A stretch of DNA of 64,000 nucleotides from CBDAUN01 sp965214615 (lineage in GTDB: Bacteria > Pseudomonadota > Gammaproteobacteria > Arenicellales > JAJDZL01). The notes below the pieces were generated by a model that was not told the DNA's origin, did no database searches, and was given only the letters and a program-made list of their open reading frames with translations. The stretch lies in contig OZ243952.1 of the NCBI GenBank assembly GCA_965214615.1, positions 2,232,001-2,296,000 on the forward strand, in the 5' to 3' direction. Of the stretch, positions 8,104-15,732 are shown in pieces (the stretch's first letter is position 1; every line of letters starts with the position of its first letter). Made by a program: the position numbers and the translations under genes.

Positions 8104-9498
8104 CTACAGATACCATTGATACTCGCGGTCTGATATCTTTTGATGAAATTCGGCCATTTCTCCGCGTTTCAATTCATAGTAGAGCTTGAAATACTCATCC
8201 GTAAGGTATTGTCTTGCAAAGCTTGATTCGGCAAAACGATCCAGCGCATCCGGCCAGTTCAACGGCCACGTTCTATCGACATTGCCGCTTTCGTTGACTA
8301 GGCTGCTCGGTGCTCCGGGGTCGATTCGATTCTCAATCCCATGGTGAACTCCTGCCAATATCGCAGCCAAAACCAGATAGGGATTGGCATCGGCGCCCGA
8401 GACGCGATGCTCCAGTCGACGCGCCTTGTCATCTCCCCCCGGTATTCGTACTGCCAGTGAGCGATTATTGACACCCCACGACGGATTAACAGGAACGAAG
8501 ATGTCCGGCACAAACCGCCGGTAGGCATTGATGTTGGCCGCAAATATTGCGAGCATGTCGGGAATCGTCTGCACCAGTCCGCCGATGGCGTAGCGCAGCA
8601 TGTCGCTGCCGAGGCTGGTTTGTCCTGCGAAGACATTGTTGCCGGAACTGTCAGACAGGCTCATATGCACATGCATACCGCTGCCGGCGTGGTCCTTGAA
8701 TGGCTTGGACATGAAGGTGGCGCGCATGTTGTGCTTTTTCGCCGATTCTTCAATGACTCTTTTCAGCAAAACGCAATGGTCAGCTGCAGCAAGCGGATCA
8801 TCCACATGCCTAAGGTTGATTTCGTACTGCGATGGCGCGAATTCGCTGGTCATTACCGAAGCGGGAATTTGCTGGACTTCGCAGGCGGCGCGGACGCTCT
8901 CAAGAAATTCAAACCGTTCATCAAGATCTTCCAGGGAATACACCTGAATTTCATCTTCAACAGCCAAAGACGATCCTTGGTTCGGAATCCTAGGCGCACC
9001 GTTTGCGGCCAGTTTGGAATCCGCAAGATAGAACTCAAGCTCGAATGCGATGTTTGCCGTCAAGCCCAGCGAATTGAATGTGTCGACTACGCGGCCGGCA
9101 ACGTTTCTCGGGTCGGTTCCGCAAAGGTTTCCAGCATCGTCGTAGAGTCGTGTGAGCACCTGCGCTGTAGGAATATCATACCAGGGCACGATGTGGGTGC
9201 GCTGCGGTATCGGAAACAATGTCCCATCCGGATCTCCGTCGTCAAACCCGCGCCCGCATGGATCCGAACTGCTGCCATCGACATTGAGCAAATAGGTGCT
9301 CTCGGGAATCTGCACTCCCGACGTATAGACTTTTTCGGCGTCTGCGATCGGTATTCTCTTTCCACGGATTCGGGCGCAACTGTCTGCTGTGATGACATCC
9401 AGATAGCGGACCTGCGGATGCATCTTCATCAAACTGTGAAACTCCATTTCCGGAGCTGATTCAGGACTTGCGTTCATCGGATTGCTGTGCGCCTGCAC
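8104..9498 (-). CDS. puuA: Gamma-glutamylputrescine synthetase (glutamine synthetase family)
   Basis: It ligates glutamate to putrescine or another polyamine with ATP, opening the Puu catabolic route. The fold is that of class I glutamine synthetase: GSGMHVHMSL is the glutamate/metal-binding segment, NPSWGVNNRSLAVRIPGG holds the ATP-binding region and LEHRVSGADANPYL the C-terminal active-site arginine strand. The N-terminus and the co-transcribed puuB point to the PuuA branch and not to GlnA; adenylylation-site residues of GlnA were not seen. The frame opens with GTG at 9498, with an ATG eight codons in (9477); neither has a strong ribosome site, so the start is uncertain. Confidence 0.83.
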   Translation of the reverse strand: MQAHSNPMNASPESAPEMEFHSLMKMHPQVRYLDVITADSCARIRGKRIPIADAEKVYTSGVQIPESTYLLNVDGSSSDPCGRGFDDGDPDGTLFPIPQRTHIVPWYDIPTAQVLTRLYDDAGNLCGTDPRNVAGRVVDTFNSLGLTANIAFELEFYLADSKLAANGAPRIPNQGSSLAVEDEIQVYSLEDLDERFEFLESVRAACEVQQIPASVMTSEFAPSQYEINLRHVDDPLAAADHCVLLKRVIEESAKKHNMRATFMSKPFKDHAGSGMHVHMSLSDSSGNNVFAGQTSLGSDMLRYAIGGLVQTIPDMLAIFAANINAYRRFVPDIFVPVNPSWGVNNRSLAVRIPGGDDKARRLEHRVSGADANPYLVLAAILAGVHHGIENRIDPGAPSSLVNESGNVDRTWPLNWPDALDRFAESSFARQYLTDEYFKLYYELKRGEMAEFHQKISDREYQWYL

Positions 9499-9577
9499 GC
9501 ACTCTTGATTTTTTTCAGATATGAATTGATGCTCGGCGAAGAGGATTATCTTACGACCATGGTAGGGGAATTATCGC

Positions 9578-9940
9578 ATGCCCGGACAATTTTGGCATAC
9601 AACTGCCTTCAAGGCAGTGCATATTGACGTCATTGCGGACGCCGTTCTCGAAACTGCCTTCAAACGCATTTCACGGTTGGACAAATATGAATGGAATCGA
9701 TGGGCATTCTTTCCAAATGGCCTCGAATCAGTAGATGCGTTTGAGGAGTTTTCCGTCCTAGGCAAAGCCCTGCGGGCAAAACGGGCGAGACTTGGAATCA
9801 GATTCTGCAAGCTACGTCGGCAAATGTATCGACGTTTGATACGGCCTGAAGCAGACCGGGAAGCGCCTTATCACACCAAGGTCATGCAGTGCCGCCGATC
9901 CCTCAAGGCCTTCGAGAACAAGCATGTTGTTGCCGACTGA
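9578..9940 (+). CDS. Doubtful short open frame, unknown
   Basis: A 120-codon plus-strand frame fills part of the 9499-9968 gap between divergent minus-strand genes. Its composition (mixed hydrophobic and charged residues, then an Arg/Lys-rich end) is not clearly abnormal, but I recognise no family and see no ribosome site before ATG 9578. A minus-strand frame covers the same DNA. I list it only because the stretch is otherwise empty. Confidence 0.2.
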   Translation: MPGQFWHTTAFKAVHIDVIADAVLETAFKRISRLDKYEWNRWAFFPNGLESVDAFEEFSVLGKALRAKRARLGIRFCKLRRQMYRRLIRPEADREAPYHTKVMQCRRSLKAFENKHVVAD

Positions 9941-9968
9941 CAAACTCCCTGTTGACAACTCTGCCTGT

Positions 9969-10457
9969 TCAATACCTGTAGACGCCGCATCCGAATATGA
10001 AGCCTTCGTGCCGAACCACCCAGGAAAGCTTGTCTATGGACTCGCCAGGGACAGTCGTCTGCGATCCGTAATTCACCCAGGCACCTGATGGACTTACTCC
10101 GTCGAGTATCGCATTGCCGATGTTCAGCCCGTTCGGGTCTATGAGCAGGCGTACGTCCGTCCCGACTATTGAAGGAACCCCCGCGTGAGCCACTATTGTG
10201 GCATCATTCGCGCTCAAGACAAAAATATACAGATCCTTGTGTTTGAACTTCGGTGCAGGATTTTCGTTAAAGCGTTCGAAAGCAGATTCAGCCCCTTCGG
10301 AATCAAACAACTCAATCGCCTGAGATACCATCAACTGGGCCTCATGGAGCGAACCGCGTTCATCCTCGTCCTCTGCAGCGACAGCGACTGCGGCAAACAA
10401 TAACATCGCGACGGTGGACGTCAATCGGAAAATAGACAATTCTTGCATTGAACACAT
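9969..10457 (-). CDS. Secreted single-Cache-domain (sCache_2-like) protein
   Basis: From ATG 10457 the protein has an N-terminal signal peptide (hydrophobic LTSTVAMLLFAAVAVAA) and then one Cache-like domain: AFERFNENP, DLYIFVLSANDATIVAHAG, DPNGLNIGNAILDG and GAWVNYGS, ending with WVVRHEGFIFGCGVYRY. Such domains normally bind small ligands in the periplasmic part of chemoreceptors or kinases. Here there is no transmembrane or signalling module after it, so it is a free periplasmic binding protein of unknown ligand. The frame stays open upstream to 10643, but that part overlaps a repeat copied from the rpn gene, which argues for the shorter start. Confidence 0.68.
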   Translation of the reverse strand: MCSMQELSIFRLTSTVAMLLFAAVAVAAEDEDERGSLHEAQLMVSQAIELFDSEGAESAFERFNENPAPKFKHKDLYIFVLSANDATIVAHAGVPSIVGTDVRLLIDPNGLNIGNAILDGVSPSGAWVNYGSQTTVPGESIDKLSWVVRHEGFIFGCGVYRY

Positions 10458-10570
10458 ACTCTGCGATTTTCGATGGCACTTCAAATCTGTAATGTCAAAC
10501 TTTGAATCAAAACGTATTTTTCTGATCGCTGTCAGCTGATCGGCGATTCCACTTGCGGACTTGTGCTGCA

Positions 10571-10904
10571 GATTTCTAAAATCCGCCAACATGCCTGACC
10601 TTGATGCGAAGACTTGTACTCCGGTCAGCGAAGGAACAGTCACGAACGAATACCGCAGCAGTTATTCGGAATCTCGCTCTTCAACGATTAATCTGAGCTG
10701 TTCTTCATCCAGGTCAAAATATTTTCGGACAAATCGTTCGTCGACCCCGTCTTGCAGCATACGTTTCGCTAAATCGTGCCTTGCTTCCTGACGGCCTTCC
10801 TGCCAACCTTCCTGCCAACCTTCCTGCCTGAGTCGCTCTATGCTACTCAATGCCATTTCTGCCATCTTGCTTTCTCCTGTTTCATGCAGTTCAAGTTGCG
10901 TCCA
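10571..10904. repeat. Direct repeat, copy A (duplicated 3' end of the rpn gene)
   Basis: This stretch matches 11221-11554 at a constant offset of 650 bases. I count four mismatches, all in the 90 bases outside the coding part; the 204 coding bases and the ribosome site are identical. Weaker similarity continues outwards on both sides (from about 10552, and past 10905 with small gaps towards 11010), so the original copied unit was larger and its edges have decayed. Confidence 0.95.
10662..10865 (-). CDS. Stand-alone copy of the Rpn C-terminal region (small Rpn, RpnS-like)
   Basis: The 67-residue protein is identical to the last 67 residues of the full-length Rpn protein at 11312-12277. It begins MAEMALSSIERLRQEGWQEG, includes a WQEG tetrapeptide repeat encoded by 12-base tandem repeats (10795-10830), and ends with a charged helical stretch. 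AGGAG lies eight bases before the ATG, a strong ribosome site. It keeps no nuclease residues. Established work on Rpn systems shows that C-terminal small proteins made from internal starts can neutralise the full-length toxin; that this copy does so is inference. It could also simply be a remnant of a partial tandem duplication. Confidence 0.65.
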   Translation of the reverse strand: MAEMALSSIERLRQEGWQEGWQEGRQEARHDLAKRMLQDGVDERFVRKYFDLDEEQLRLIVEERDSE

Positions 10905-11220
10905 TCACTCATTTTTAGGGGCTCATGGTGGCTCTCCAGATTTCCAAACTCTGCCGCCCGAATTTCGTCATATTCGACTTATCTGAGCAACTTGCCTTTC
11001 GAATCAGCATGAACCGCAAAGCGTTCTTTCAGCCGGCCGCTTGAGTCAACTCCATGTCGAGTCGATAATGCGTGGCGGGAAACTCAATTCGGACAAAATT
11101 TGATGCGCAAAGTTGCCAACGCTCTCGAGCGCTAAATCGATACGCTGCAATTTGACACACTCGCACGCGAGCCAATAAACTTACGATCTTGTCAGATTCG
11201 TCTTGTAGGCTTGCGCTGCA

Positions 11221-11554
11221 GATTTCTAAAATCCGCCAACATGCCTGACCTTGATGCGAAGACTTGCACCCCGGTCAACGAAGGAACAGTCAAGAACGAA
11301 TACCGCAGCAGTTATTCGGAATCTCGCTCTTCAACGATTAATCTGAGCTGTTCTTCATCCAGGTCAAAATATTTTCGGACAAATCGTTCGTCGACCCCGT
11401 CTTGCAGCATACGTTTCGCTAAATCGTGCCTTGCTTCCTGACGGCCTTCCTGCCAACCTTCCTGCCAACCTTCCTGCCTGAGTCGCTCTATGCTACTCAA
11501 TGCCATTTCTGCCATCTTGCTTTCTCCTGTTTCATGCAGTTCAAGTTGCGTCCA
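11221..11554. repeat. Direct repeat, copy B (3' end of the intact rpn gene)
   Basis: This is the partner of 10571-10904. It contains the last 204 coding bases of the intact rpn gene, the internal ribosome site and ATG at 11515, and 90 bases of downstream sequence. The near identity indicates a recent duplication or ongoing gene conversion. Confidence 0.95.
11312..11515 (-). CDS. Internal in-frame small protein of the rpn gene (candidate RpnS)
   Basis: The ATG at 11515 lies in frame at residue 255 of the 321-residue Rpn and is preceded by AGGAG with an eight-base spacer, a ribosome site at least as good as the one at the gene start. Internal initiation would produce a 67-residue protein lacking the catalytic domain. 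The same cassette occurs separately at 10662-10865. Production of small C-terminal proteins from rpn genes is established in other bacteria; here it is inferred from the ribosome site. Confidence 0.5.
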   Translation of the reverse strand: MAEMALSSIERLRQEGWQEGWQEGRQEARHDLAKRMLQDGVDERFVRKYFDLDEEQLRLIVEERDSE

Positions 11555-12277
11555 CCACTCCATTGTAAGACGCTCATGGTGGTATTTCAAATAGTCGACA
11601 ACAGGCACCCATATCTGGCCGATCTCCGCTTCGCTAAACAGGCTGCTCTTGCGAATCAGATTCAAACCTATCTCACGGTCGATCTCACCGTACACCACCC
11701 CCATCGCATACAGTCCCGCCGCAACCGGCGCATCCGACTCCAGCAACCTTTGCTGCACCTTGGAATCCTGCAAATTCACGACAATCGCATCAAACTGGTT
11801 GACATTGGCTCCGTATGTGCGCCAGAACACTTCGCCCGGGTCTTCAAGCCAGTCTCGAAACCTCATCGTGCTCCCGCCTCGCCATGTGGCGCCGTTGTTG
11901 ACGATCAGTGTGACCACAGGCTCGCGGCTGAGCGCATACAGCCCGCTCTGATATCGAAGCACCTGTCGAAAAATGTCGCCGTAGCGTATCGTGCTCTTGT
12001 GCTCTACGAGAAAGCGAAATCTTACCGCCGCTGAAGATGCAGACGACTTCAACGGCACCCGGATCACCGCGTCGGCGTCCTGCAATGACTTGTTCGGCGC
12101 CTTGCTTCGAGTCACCTGAAGCTCGGCGCGATCCGCGTCGATTACGGACCATTGCTCTTCGCTCAAGGTCAAGCGCAACGCCTCGATTGCGCCGCGCGTG
12201 GACGAAATCACCTGGCTGAACATCCAGTCGTGGTCGTGTCTCTCGGAATCTTTATTCTTATCTTTCGGGTCTGCCAT
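11312..12277 (-). CDS. Rpn family recombination-promoting nuclease / PD-(D/E)XK putative transposase
   Basis: Rpn proteins are PD-(D/E)XK DNA endonucleases linked to RecA-independent recombination and to anti-phage defence. The start ATG 12277 has AAGGAG six bases upstream, giving 321 residues. The nuclease core shows DADAVIRV (Asp at about 67 and 69) and, after a beta hairpin, FLVEHKST with Glu92-x-Lys94, then the helical YGDIFRQVLRYQSGLY. The C-terminal part has WQEG repeats and a charged helix. Inside the gene, AGGAG precedes an in-frame ATG at 11515 that would make the 67-residue C-terminal protein found duplicated downstream. No transposon ends were seen, so it is not an active insertion sequence. 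Confidence 0.85.
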   Translation of the reverse strand: MADPKDKNKDSERHDHDWMFSQVISSTRGAIEALRLTLSEEQWSVIDADRAELQVTRSKAPNKSLQDADAVIRVPLKSSASSAAVRFRFLVEHKSTIRYGDIFRQVLRYQSGLYALSREPVVTLIVNNGATWRGGSTMRFRDWLEDPGEVFWRTYGANVNQFDAIVVNLQDSKVQQRLLESDAPVAAGLYAMGVVYGEIDREIGLNLIRKSSLFSEAEIGQIWVPVVDYLKYHHERLTMEWWTQLELHETGESKMAEMALSSIERLRQEGWQEGWQEGRQEARHDLAKRMLQDGVDERFVRKYFDLDEEQLRLIVEERDSE

Positions 12278-12858
12278 GCTGCGCTCCTTTTCTATTGCCA
12301 ATACATTCCTCACCCGCATCCAGCAGCTCGCCGACCGCGATTGAATGTCGCAATATTAACACGAGACCGAGGTGACCTCAAATGCTGCATAACAACTATT
12401 TTCGCGGTGCCAACTGCGCTGCCGAGTGCGGCTTGCAGCAGCGAGCCTTTACATGAACGACGTGCACATCCGCGATTCGAATAGCGAATATCAACACGGT
12501 TCCGGCTGACTGGTGCCGATTCGGCGGCCGTGTCAAGAACCTATGCGTATGCAACGCATGTTCGAACTGATCAACATGCGCCCATGGCGTTTGTCTTATG
12601 CGCTGAAAGCCAATGCTAAGATTAGGGGCACCGCTTCGCTTACAACACCAATCTTGACACTCCAAGACTTGCCATCATTTAAATTGGTGCGCAACCGTGT
12701 TTAAGTATAATTCTGCAAACCGCAGCAAATGACAGCGAAAATGACATTCGTGCTCTGTGACCGCCTGCCATGTTCGCGTTCAGTAGCGTCGGCAAGCAAT
12801 GCACAGCAAGCATAGCCACTAAAACCACCACATTTTGCATTCAATCGGAGACATCGAC
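12278..12858. other. Intergenic region without a convincing gene
   Basis: The 580 bases between the divergent rpn and peroxiredoxin genes hold only short overlapping frames with no recognisable family or ribosome site. The one supported element is the candidate promoter at 12684-12711. Confidence 0.5.
12684..12711 (+). promoter_or_regulatory. Candidate sigma-70 promoter for the peroxiredoxin gene
   Basis: TATAAT at 12706-12711 follows TTGGTG at 12684-12689 with a 16-base spacer. It would give a leader of about 140 bases before the ATG at 12859. The match is seen; activity is inferred. Confidence 0.4.
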
Positions 12859-13338
12859 ATGACCCTATCCGTAGGAGACAGGATTCCTAGCGTCACTTTG
12901 CATATCCTTGGCGACAATGGACCGAGCGCCGTAACCACAGAAGAAATATTTAAAGGAAAAAAGGTGGTTCTGTTCGCTCTGCCAGGAGCGTTCACCCCGA
13001 CATGCACCAAGGCCCACCTGCCAGGGTACGTTGTCAAGGCGGACGAGTTCTTCGAAAAAGGAGTCGATACCATCGCCTGCCTGTCGGTAAACGACCCTTT
13101 CGTCATGAACGCCTGGAGCGAGCAGCAAAACGCTGAAAAACTCCTCATGCTCGCAGACGGAAACGCGAACTTTACTCAAGCAGTCGGCCTATCCCTGGAT
13201 CTGTCCGCTGCAGGACTCGGCATTCGCGCAGGCCGCTATGCGATGATCGTAGAAGACGGAGTCGTCAAAGCACTGAATGTTGAAGAAAAAACCGAACTCA
13301 AAGTCAGCGACGCAGACACCGTGCTCGCCCTGCTGTAA
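12859..13338 (+). CDS. Peroxiredoxin of the Prx5 family
   Basis: This thiol peroxidase reduces H2O2 and organic hydroperoxides, usually with glutathione/glutaredoxin or thioredoxin as reductant. The active site PGAFTPTCTKAHLPGY holds the peroxidatic Cys49 with its Thr46 partner, diagnostic for Prx5. I choose ATG 12859 over the in-frame ATG at 12835 because CGGAGA lies just upstream and MTLSVGDRIP is the usual family N-terminus; the protein is then 159 residues. Cys74 is also present, but no C-terminal resolving cysteine is seen, suggesting a 1-Cys or glutathione-dependent mechanism. It converges on the PfkB kinase gene with a 20-base gap. Confidence 0.93.
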   Translation: MTLSVGDRIPSVTLHILGDNGPSAVTTEEIFKGKKVVLFALPGAFTPTCTKAHLPGYVVKADEFFEKGVDTIACLSVNDPFVMNAWSEQQNAEKLLMLADGNANFTQAVGLSLDLSAAGLGIRAGRYAMIVEDGVVKALNVEEKTELKVSDADTVLALL

Positions 13339-13358
13339 AACCGGGCGCGCAGATCAAT

Positions 13359-14330
13359 TCAGATTGCGCCTCGCTGGTCGGCGCGTGCGCCGATCACCTG
13401 CACAGTTCGCGCAGCAGTGACCGACCCGATGCGCATGCACTCCGGAATCGGCTTGCCGCGCGTCATTGCATACAGGAAACCGCCGGCGTAGGCATCGCCC
13501 GCGCCTGTGGTATCCACTGCCGTCTTCACCTTGACTGCGCTGCACGAATACTCCTCGCCATTGACCACGGCAATCGACCCTTGCGCTCCGCAGGTAATCA
13601 CACAAAGGTCAACGCGGTCTCTGAGGGCTTCTACGGATTCCGCCAAGGTCGCAGATTGGTAGAGATTTGCCGCTTCATCCTCATTTGCGATGACGATATC
13701 CGCATGCGTTTCAACAAAATGCTGCAGCGCCGGACGGTGACGGTCAACTAGCAGCGCATCTGAAAGCGTAACCGCTATCCGCGTGCCGCTTGCGCGCGCA
13801 TCGCCCGCCACATCCCCTATCAACTCTACTGAATGCGGAGAATCCCACAAGTAGCCCTCGATCAGCACCGCAGACGCCTCGCGCAACGACGGTGCATCAA
13901 GGTCGTCCCGAGTCAATCGGGTCGTCGCGCCAAGATAGGTGCAAAACGTCCTTTGAGCGTCAGGAGTCACGAAAATGTAGCTTTGAGCTGTCGGAACGCC
14001 GGATTGCAGCCTTGGCGTCCTGTATGCCACCGACGCGTCGCCTAGATCTTCTGCAAACTTGTCTCCAAGCGCGTCATCGGCCACCTTTCCGATGAACTGA
14101 CAGCGTGCCCCCAGTTCGGCGCAGCAAAACATCGTGTTTGCAACGGACCCTCCGGAAACACGTTCGACGCGGCGATACTCTGATTGCAGTCTTGCAGCTT
14201 CATCTGGCTCGATCAATGTCATCGAGCCGGGAACCAGCCCCATGGCGGCGAACGCGTCATCATCGATCAGCGCGATGCAATCGACAATGGCGTTGCCGAT
14301 CCCCAGAATCTCTATCGATTCGCTGCTCAA
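13359..14330 (-). CDS. PfkB family carbohydrate/nucleoside kinase (adenosine-kinase-like)
   Basis: The 323-residue protein has ILGIGNAIVDCIA and PGSMTLIEPDEA at the N-terminus, a GGSVANTMFCCAELGA segment (PfkB signature 1 region) and DTTGAGDAYAGGFLYAMTRG (signature 2 with the catalytic Asp and anion hole). The N-terminal layout is that of the bacterial adenosine-kinase-like subgroup; the actual substrate is not established. The start is a TTG at 14330 overlapping the TGA of the M20 pseudogene by four bases (14327-14330), so translation probably depended on coupling to a gene that is now broken. No ribosome site of its own is visible, which may lower expression. Confidence 0.87.
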   Translation of the reverse strand: MSSESIEILGIGNAIVDCIALIDDDAFAAMGLVPGSMTLIEPDEAARLQSEYRRVERVSGGSVANTMFCCAELGARCQFIGKVADDALGDKFAEDLGDASVAYRTPRLQSGVPTAQSYIFVTPDAQRTFCTYLGATTRLTRDDLDAPSLREASAVLIEGYLWDSPHSVELIGDVAGDARASGTRIAVTLSDALLVDRHRPALQHFVETHADIVIANEDEAANLYQSATLAESVEALRDRVDLCVITCGAQGSIAVVNGEEYSCSAVKVKTAVDTTGAGDAYAGGFLYAMTRGKPIPECMRIGSVTAARTVQVIGARADQRGAI

Positions 14331-15065
14331 GACCGGTTGGCGCTTTGCATCATCGAATGGAGCAAAACATTGGCGCCTGCCTGAGCCGCTTCAAATGAAG
14401 TGTTTTCCACTTCGCTATGACTGATGCCGTCGTCGCAAGGGATAAAAATCATCGCTACTGGCGACACCTGGGCGATGTAAACCGAGTCATGCGCCGCTCC
14501 GCTGACCATGACTTTGCGGGTCGGAGTCGCCGAGATAACCGATACGGCGCAATTCTTCGCCGATTGTAATCCCGTCGTGATCGGCGCGGCTGTGCCCGTA
14601 TTCAAGATCGAATGCTCCTGCGCATACCGCCGAACCGACTGCCGCCGGCGCAAAGCGAGAACCCTCTTCATTGGTCCACACTACAAGCTCAACCGGCAAT
14701 GCGGTGGAGATGTCGTGATCATTGAGCGTGCGAATGACCTCCAGCGCCGCTAAAACGCCGTAGGCGCCATCGAACTTCACTCCTGTCGGCTCGGTGTCCA
14801 AATGGCTACCCGACGCAACCGGTCTGGCGTTCTGATCAGACCCGGGACGGCGAAAATACATGTTTCCCATCGAGTCCACTGTGAGCGAGCAGCCTTCCGC
14901 TTCGCACCACCGCGTCAGCAGTTCGCAGCCCTGCCTGTCTAAATCGGTCAGCGCGAGACGGCATACTCCGCCCTTTTCGGTCGCGCCGATTTGAGCCATG
15001 TCCATGAGCGAACGCCAAAGCCGTTCGCCATTTACTCGAATTTGTGAAAATTCAGACACAATCAA
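14327..15065 (-). pseudogene. M20 family N-carbamoyl-amino-acid hydrolase / allantoate amidohydrolase, internally deleted
   Basis: Two reading frames together spell both ends of one M20 amidohydrolase. From TTG 15065 (AGGGA upstream) come about 182 residues including VASGSHLDTEPTGVKFDG (zinc-binding His-x-Asp) and WTNEEGSRFAPAAVGS (catalytic Glu pair). After about 14535 the frame ends, and another frame carries the family C-terminus: KVMVSGAAHDSVYIAQVSPVAMIFIPCDDGISHSE, then EAGANVLLH-like text (QAGANVLLHSMM). Roughly 170 residues of the middle, including the dimerisation domain, are missing and the join is out of frame. The gene is therefore dead, although its end still overlaps the downstream kinase start. 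Confidence 0.85.
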
Positions 15066-15077
15066 TACTTCCCTGAT

Positions 15078-15587
15078 CTAATGAATGGTGTGTTTCTGAA
15101 TGCGCAACCTGTCAATTCCATGGTCTTCTATTTCGTCCCAATACTGTTCCAGAAGTTCAGTGAACAACTGCCTGATCATCGCGTCCTCTAACTCGGCGTC
15201 CTTCTTTATCGCCATATCCAGTTGTTCTCGTGCATCTCGTTCCGCCAACCGCCATGGCAGCAAATCCCAAAATGCTGTCTCTCTGAGTCCTGAAAACACT
15301 ACATCCTCCGGAAGCGACTCCATGCATTCGGGCATTGGAATATAGCTGGACGACTCTTCATCATAGTCGATCAAATTGTCGAATTCCATGTCGCTCGCGT
15401 GCGAATATATTTTCTGGCACAGCCAAAACATACTATGCAGTTTCCCATTCAATTCGTCGCCGGCCCCAATGTCATCGGAACTATAGTCGTCGTCGCGAAA
15501 ATCTGAACCTAGGAATACGGCAATATCAACAAGAATCGCCATATCAAGCAAAATGCGAAATTCCTTTCTGCTAAAGACAAAACTCAT
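15078..15587 (-). CDS. Acidic protein of unknown function
   Basis: I do not recognise this 169-residue protein. It is rich in Asp and Glu, has no signal peptide or membrane segment, and its C-terminal third (from about residue 115) reads as charged helices ending LLEQYWDEIEDHGIDRLRI. GGAG nine bases before the ATG supports translation. Its stop lies 12 bases before the start of the M20 pseudogene, so it probably belongs to the same transcript. Its makeup (short, acidic, orphan) resembles immunity or DUF-type accessory proteins, but no function can be assigned. Confidence 0.6.
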   Translation of the reverse strand: MSFVFSRKEFRILLDMAILVDIAVFLGSDFRDDDYSSDDIGAGDELNGKLHSMFWLCQKIYSHASDMEFDNLIDYDEESSSYIPMPECMESLPEDVVFSGLRETAFWDLLPWRLAERDAREQLDMAIKKDAELEDAMIRQLFTELLEQYWDEIEDHGIDRLRIQKHTIH

Positions 15588-15732
15588 TTTACTAACTCCG
15601 GTTTAGTGTCCGACAACAATGGATCTGCATACTCGTGCGCGCAGCAAATCCGACCCTGAATGCGAATCTCACCGATAGCAGGCACATCGTTCGACCGCAT
15701 TGACTTCGCGAACCGCGCGGCAGCGTATGCGA

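Noticed and set aside
10795..10830. Short tandem repeats as a CRISPR array
   Set aside because: The repeats are 12 bases, contiguous, without spacers, and encode WQEG in a gene.
10571..12277. The rpn repeat pair as the ends of an insertion sequence
   Set aside because: The repeats are direct, lie within and after the gene, and no terminal inverted repeats or target-site duplications were found.
12513..12704. Short plus-strand frame before the peroxiredoxin gene
   Set aside because: 63 codons with no ribosome site and no family match; the candidate promoter begins within its last codons.
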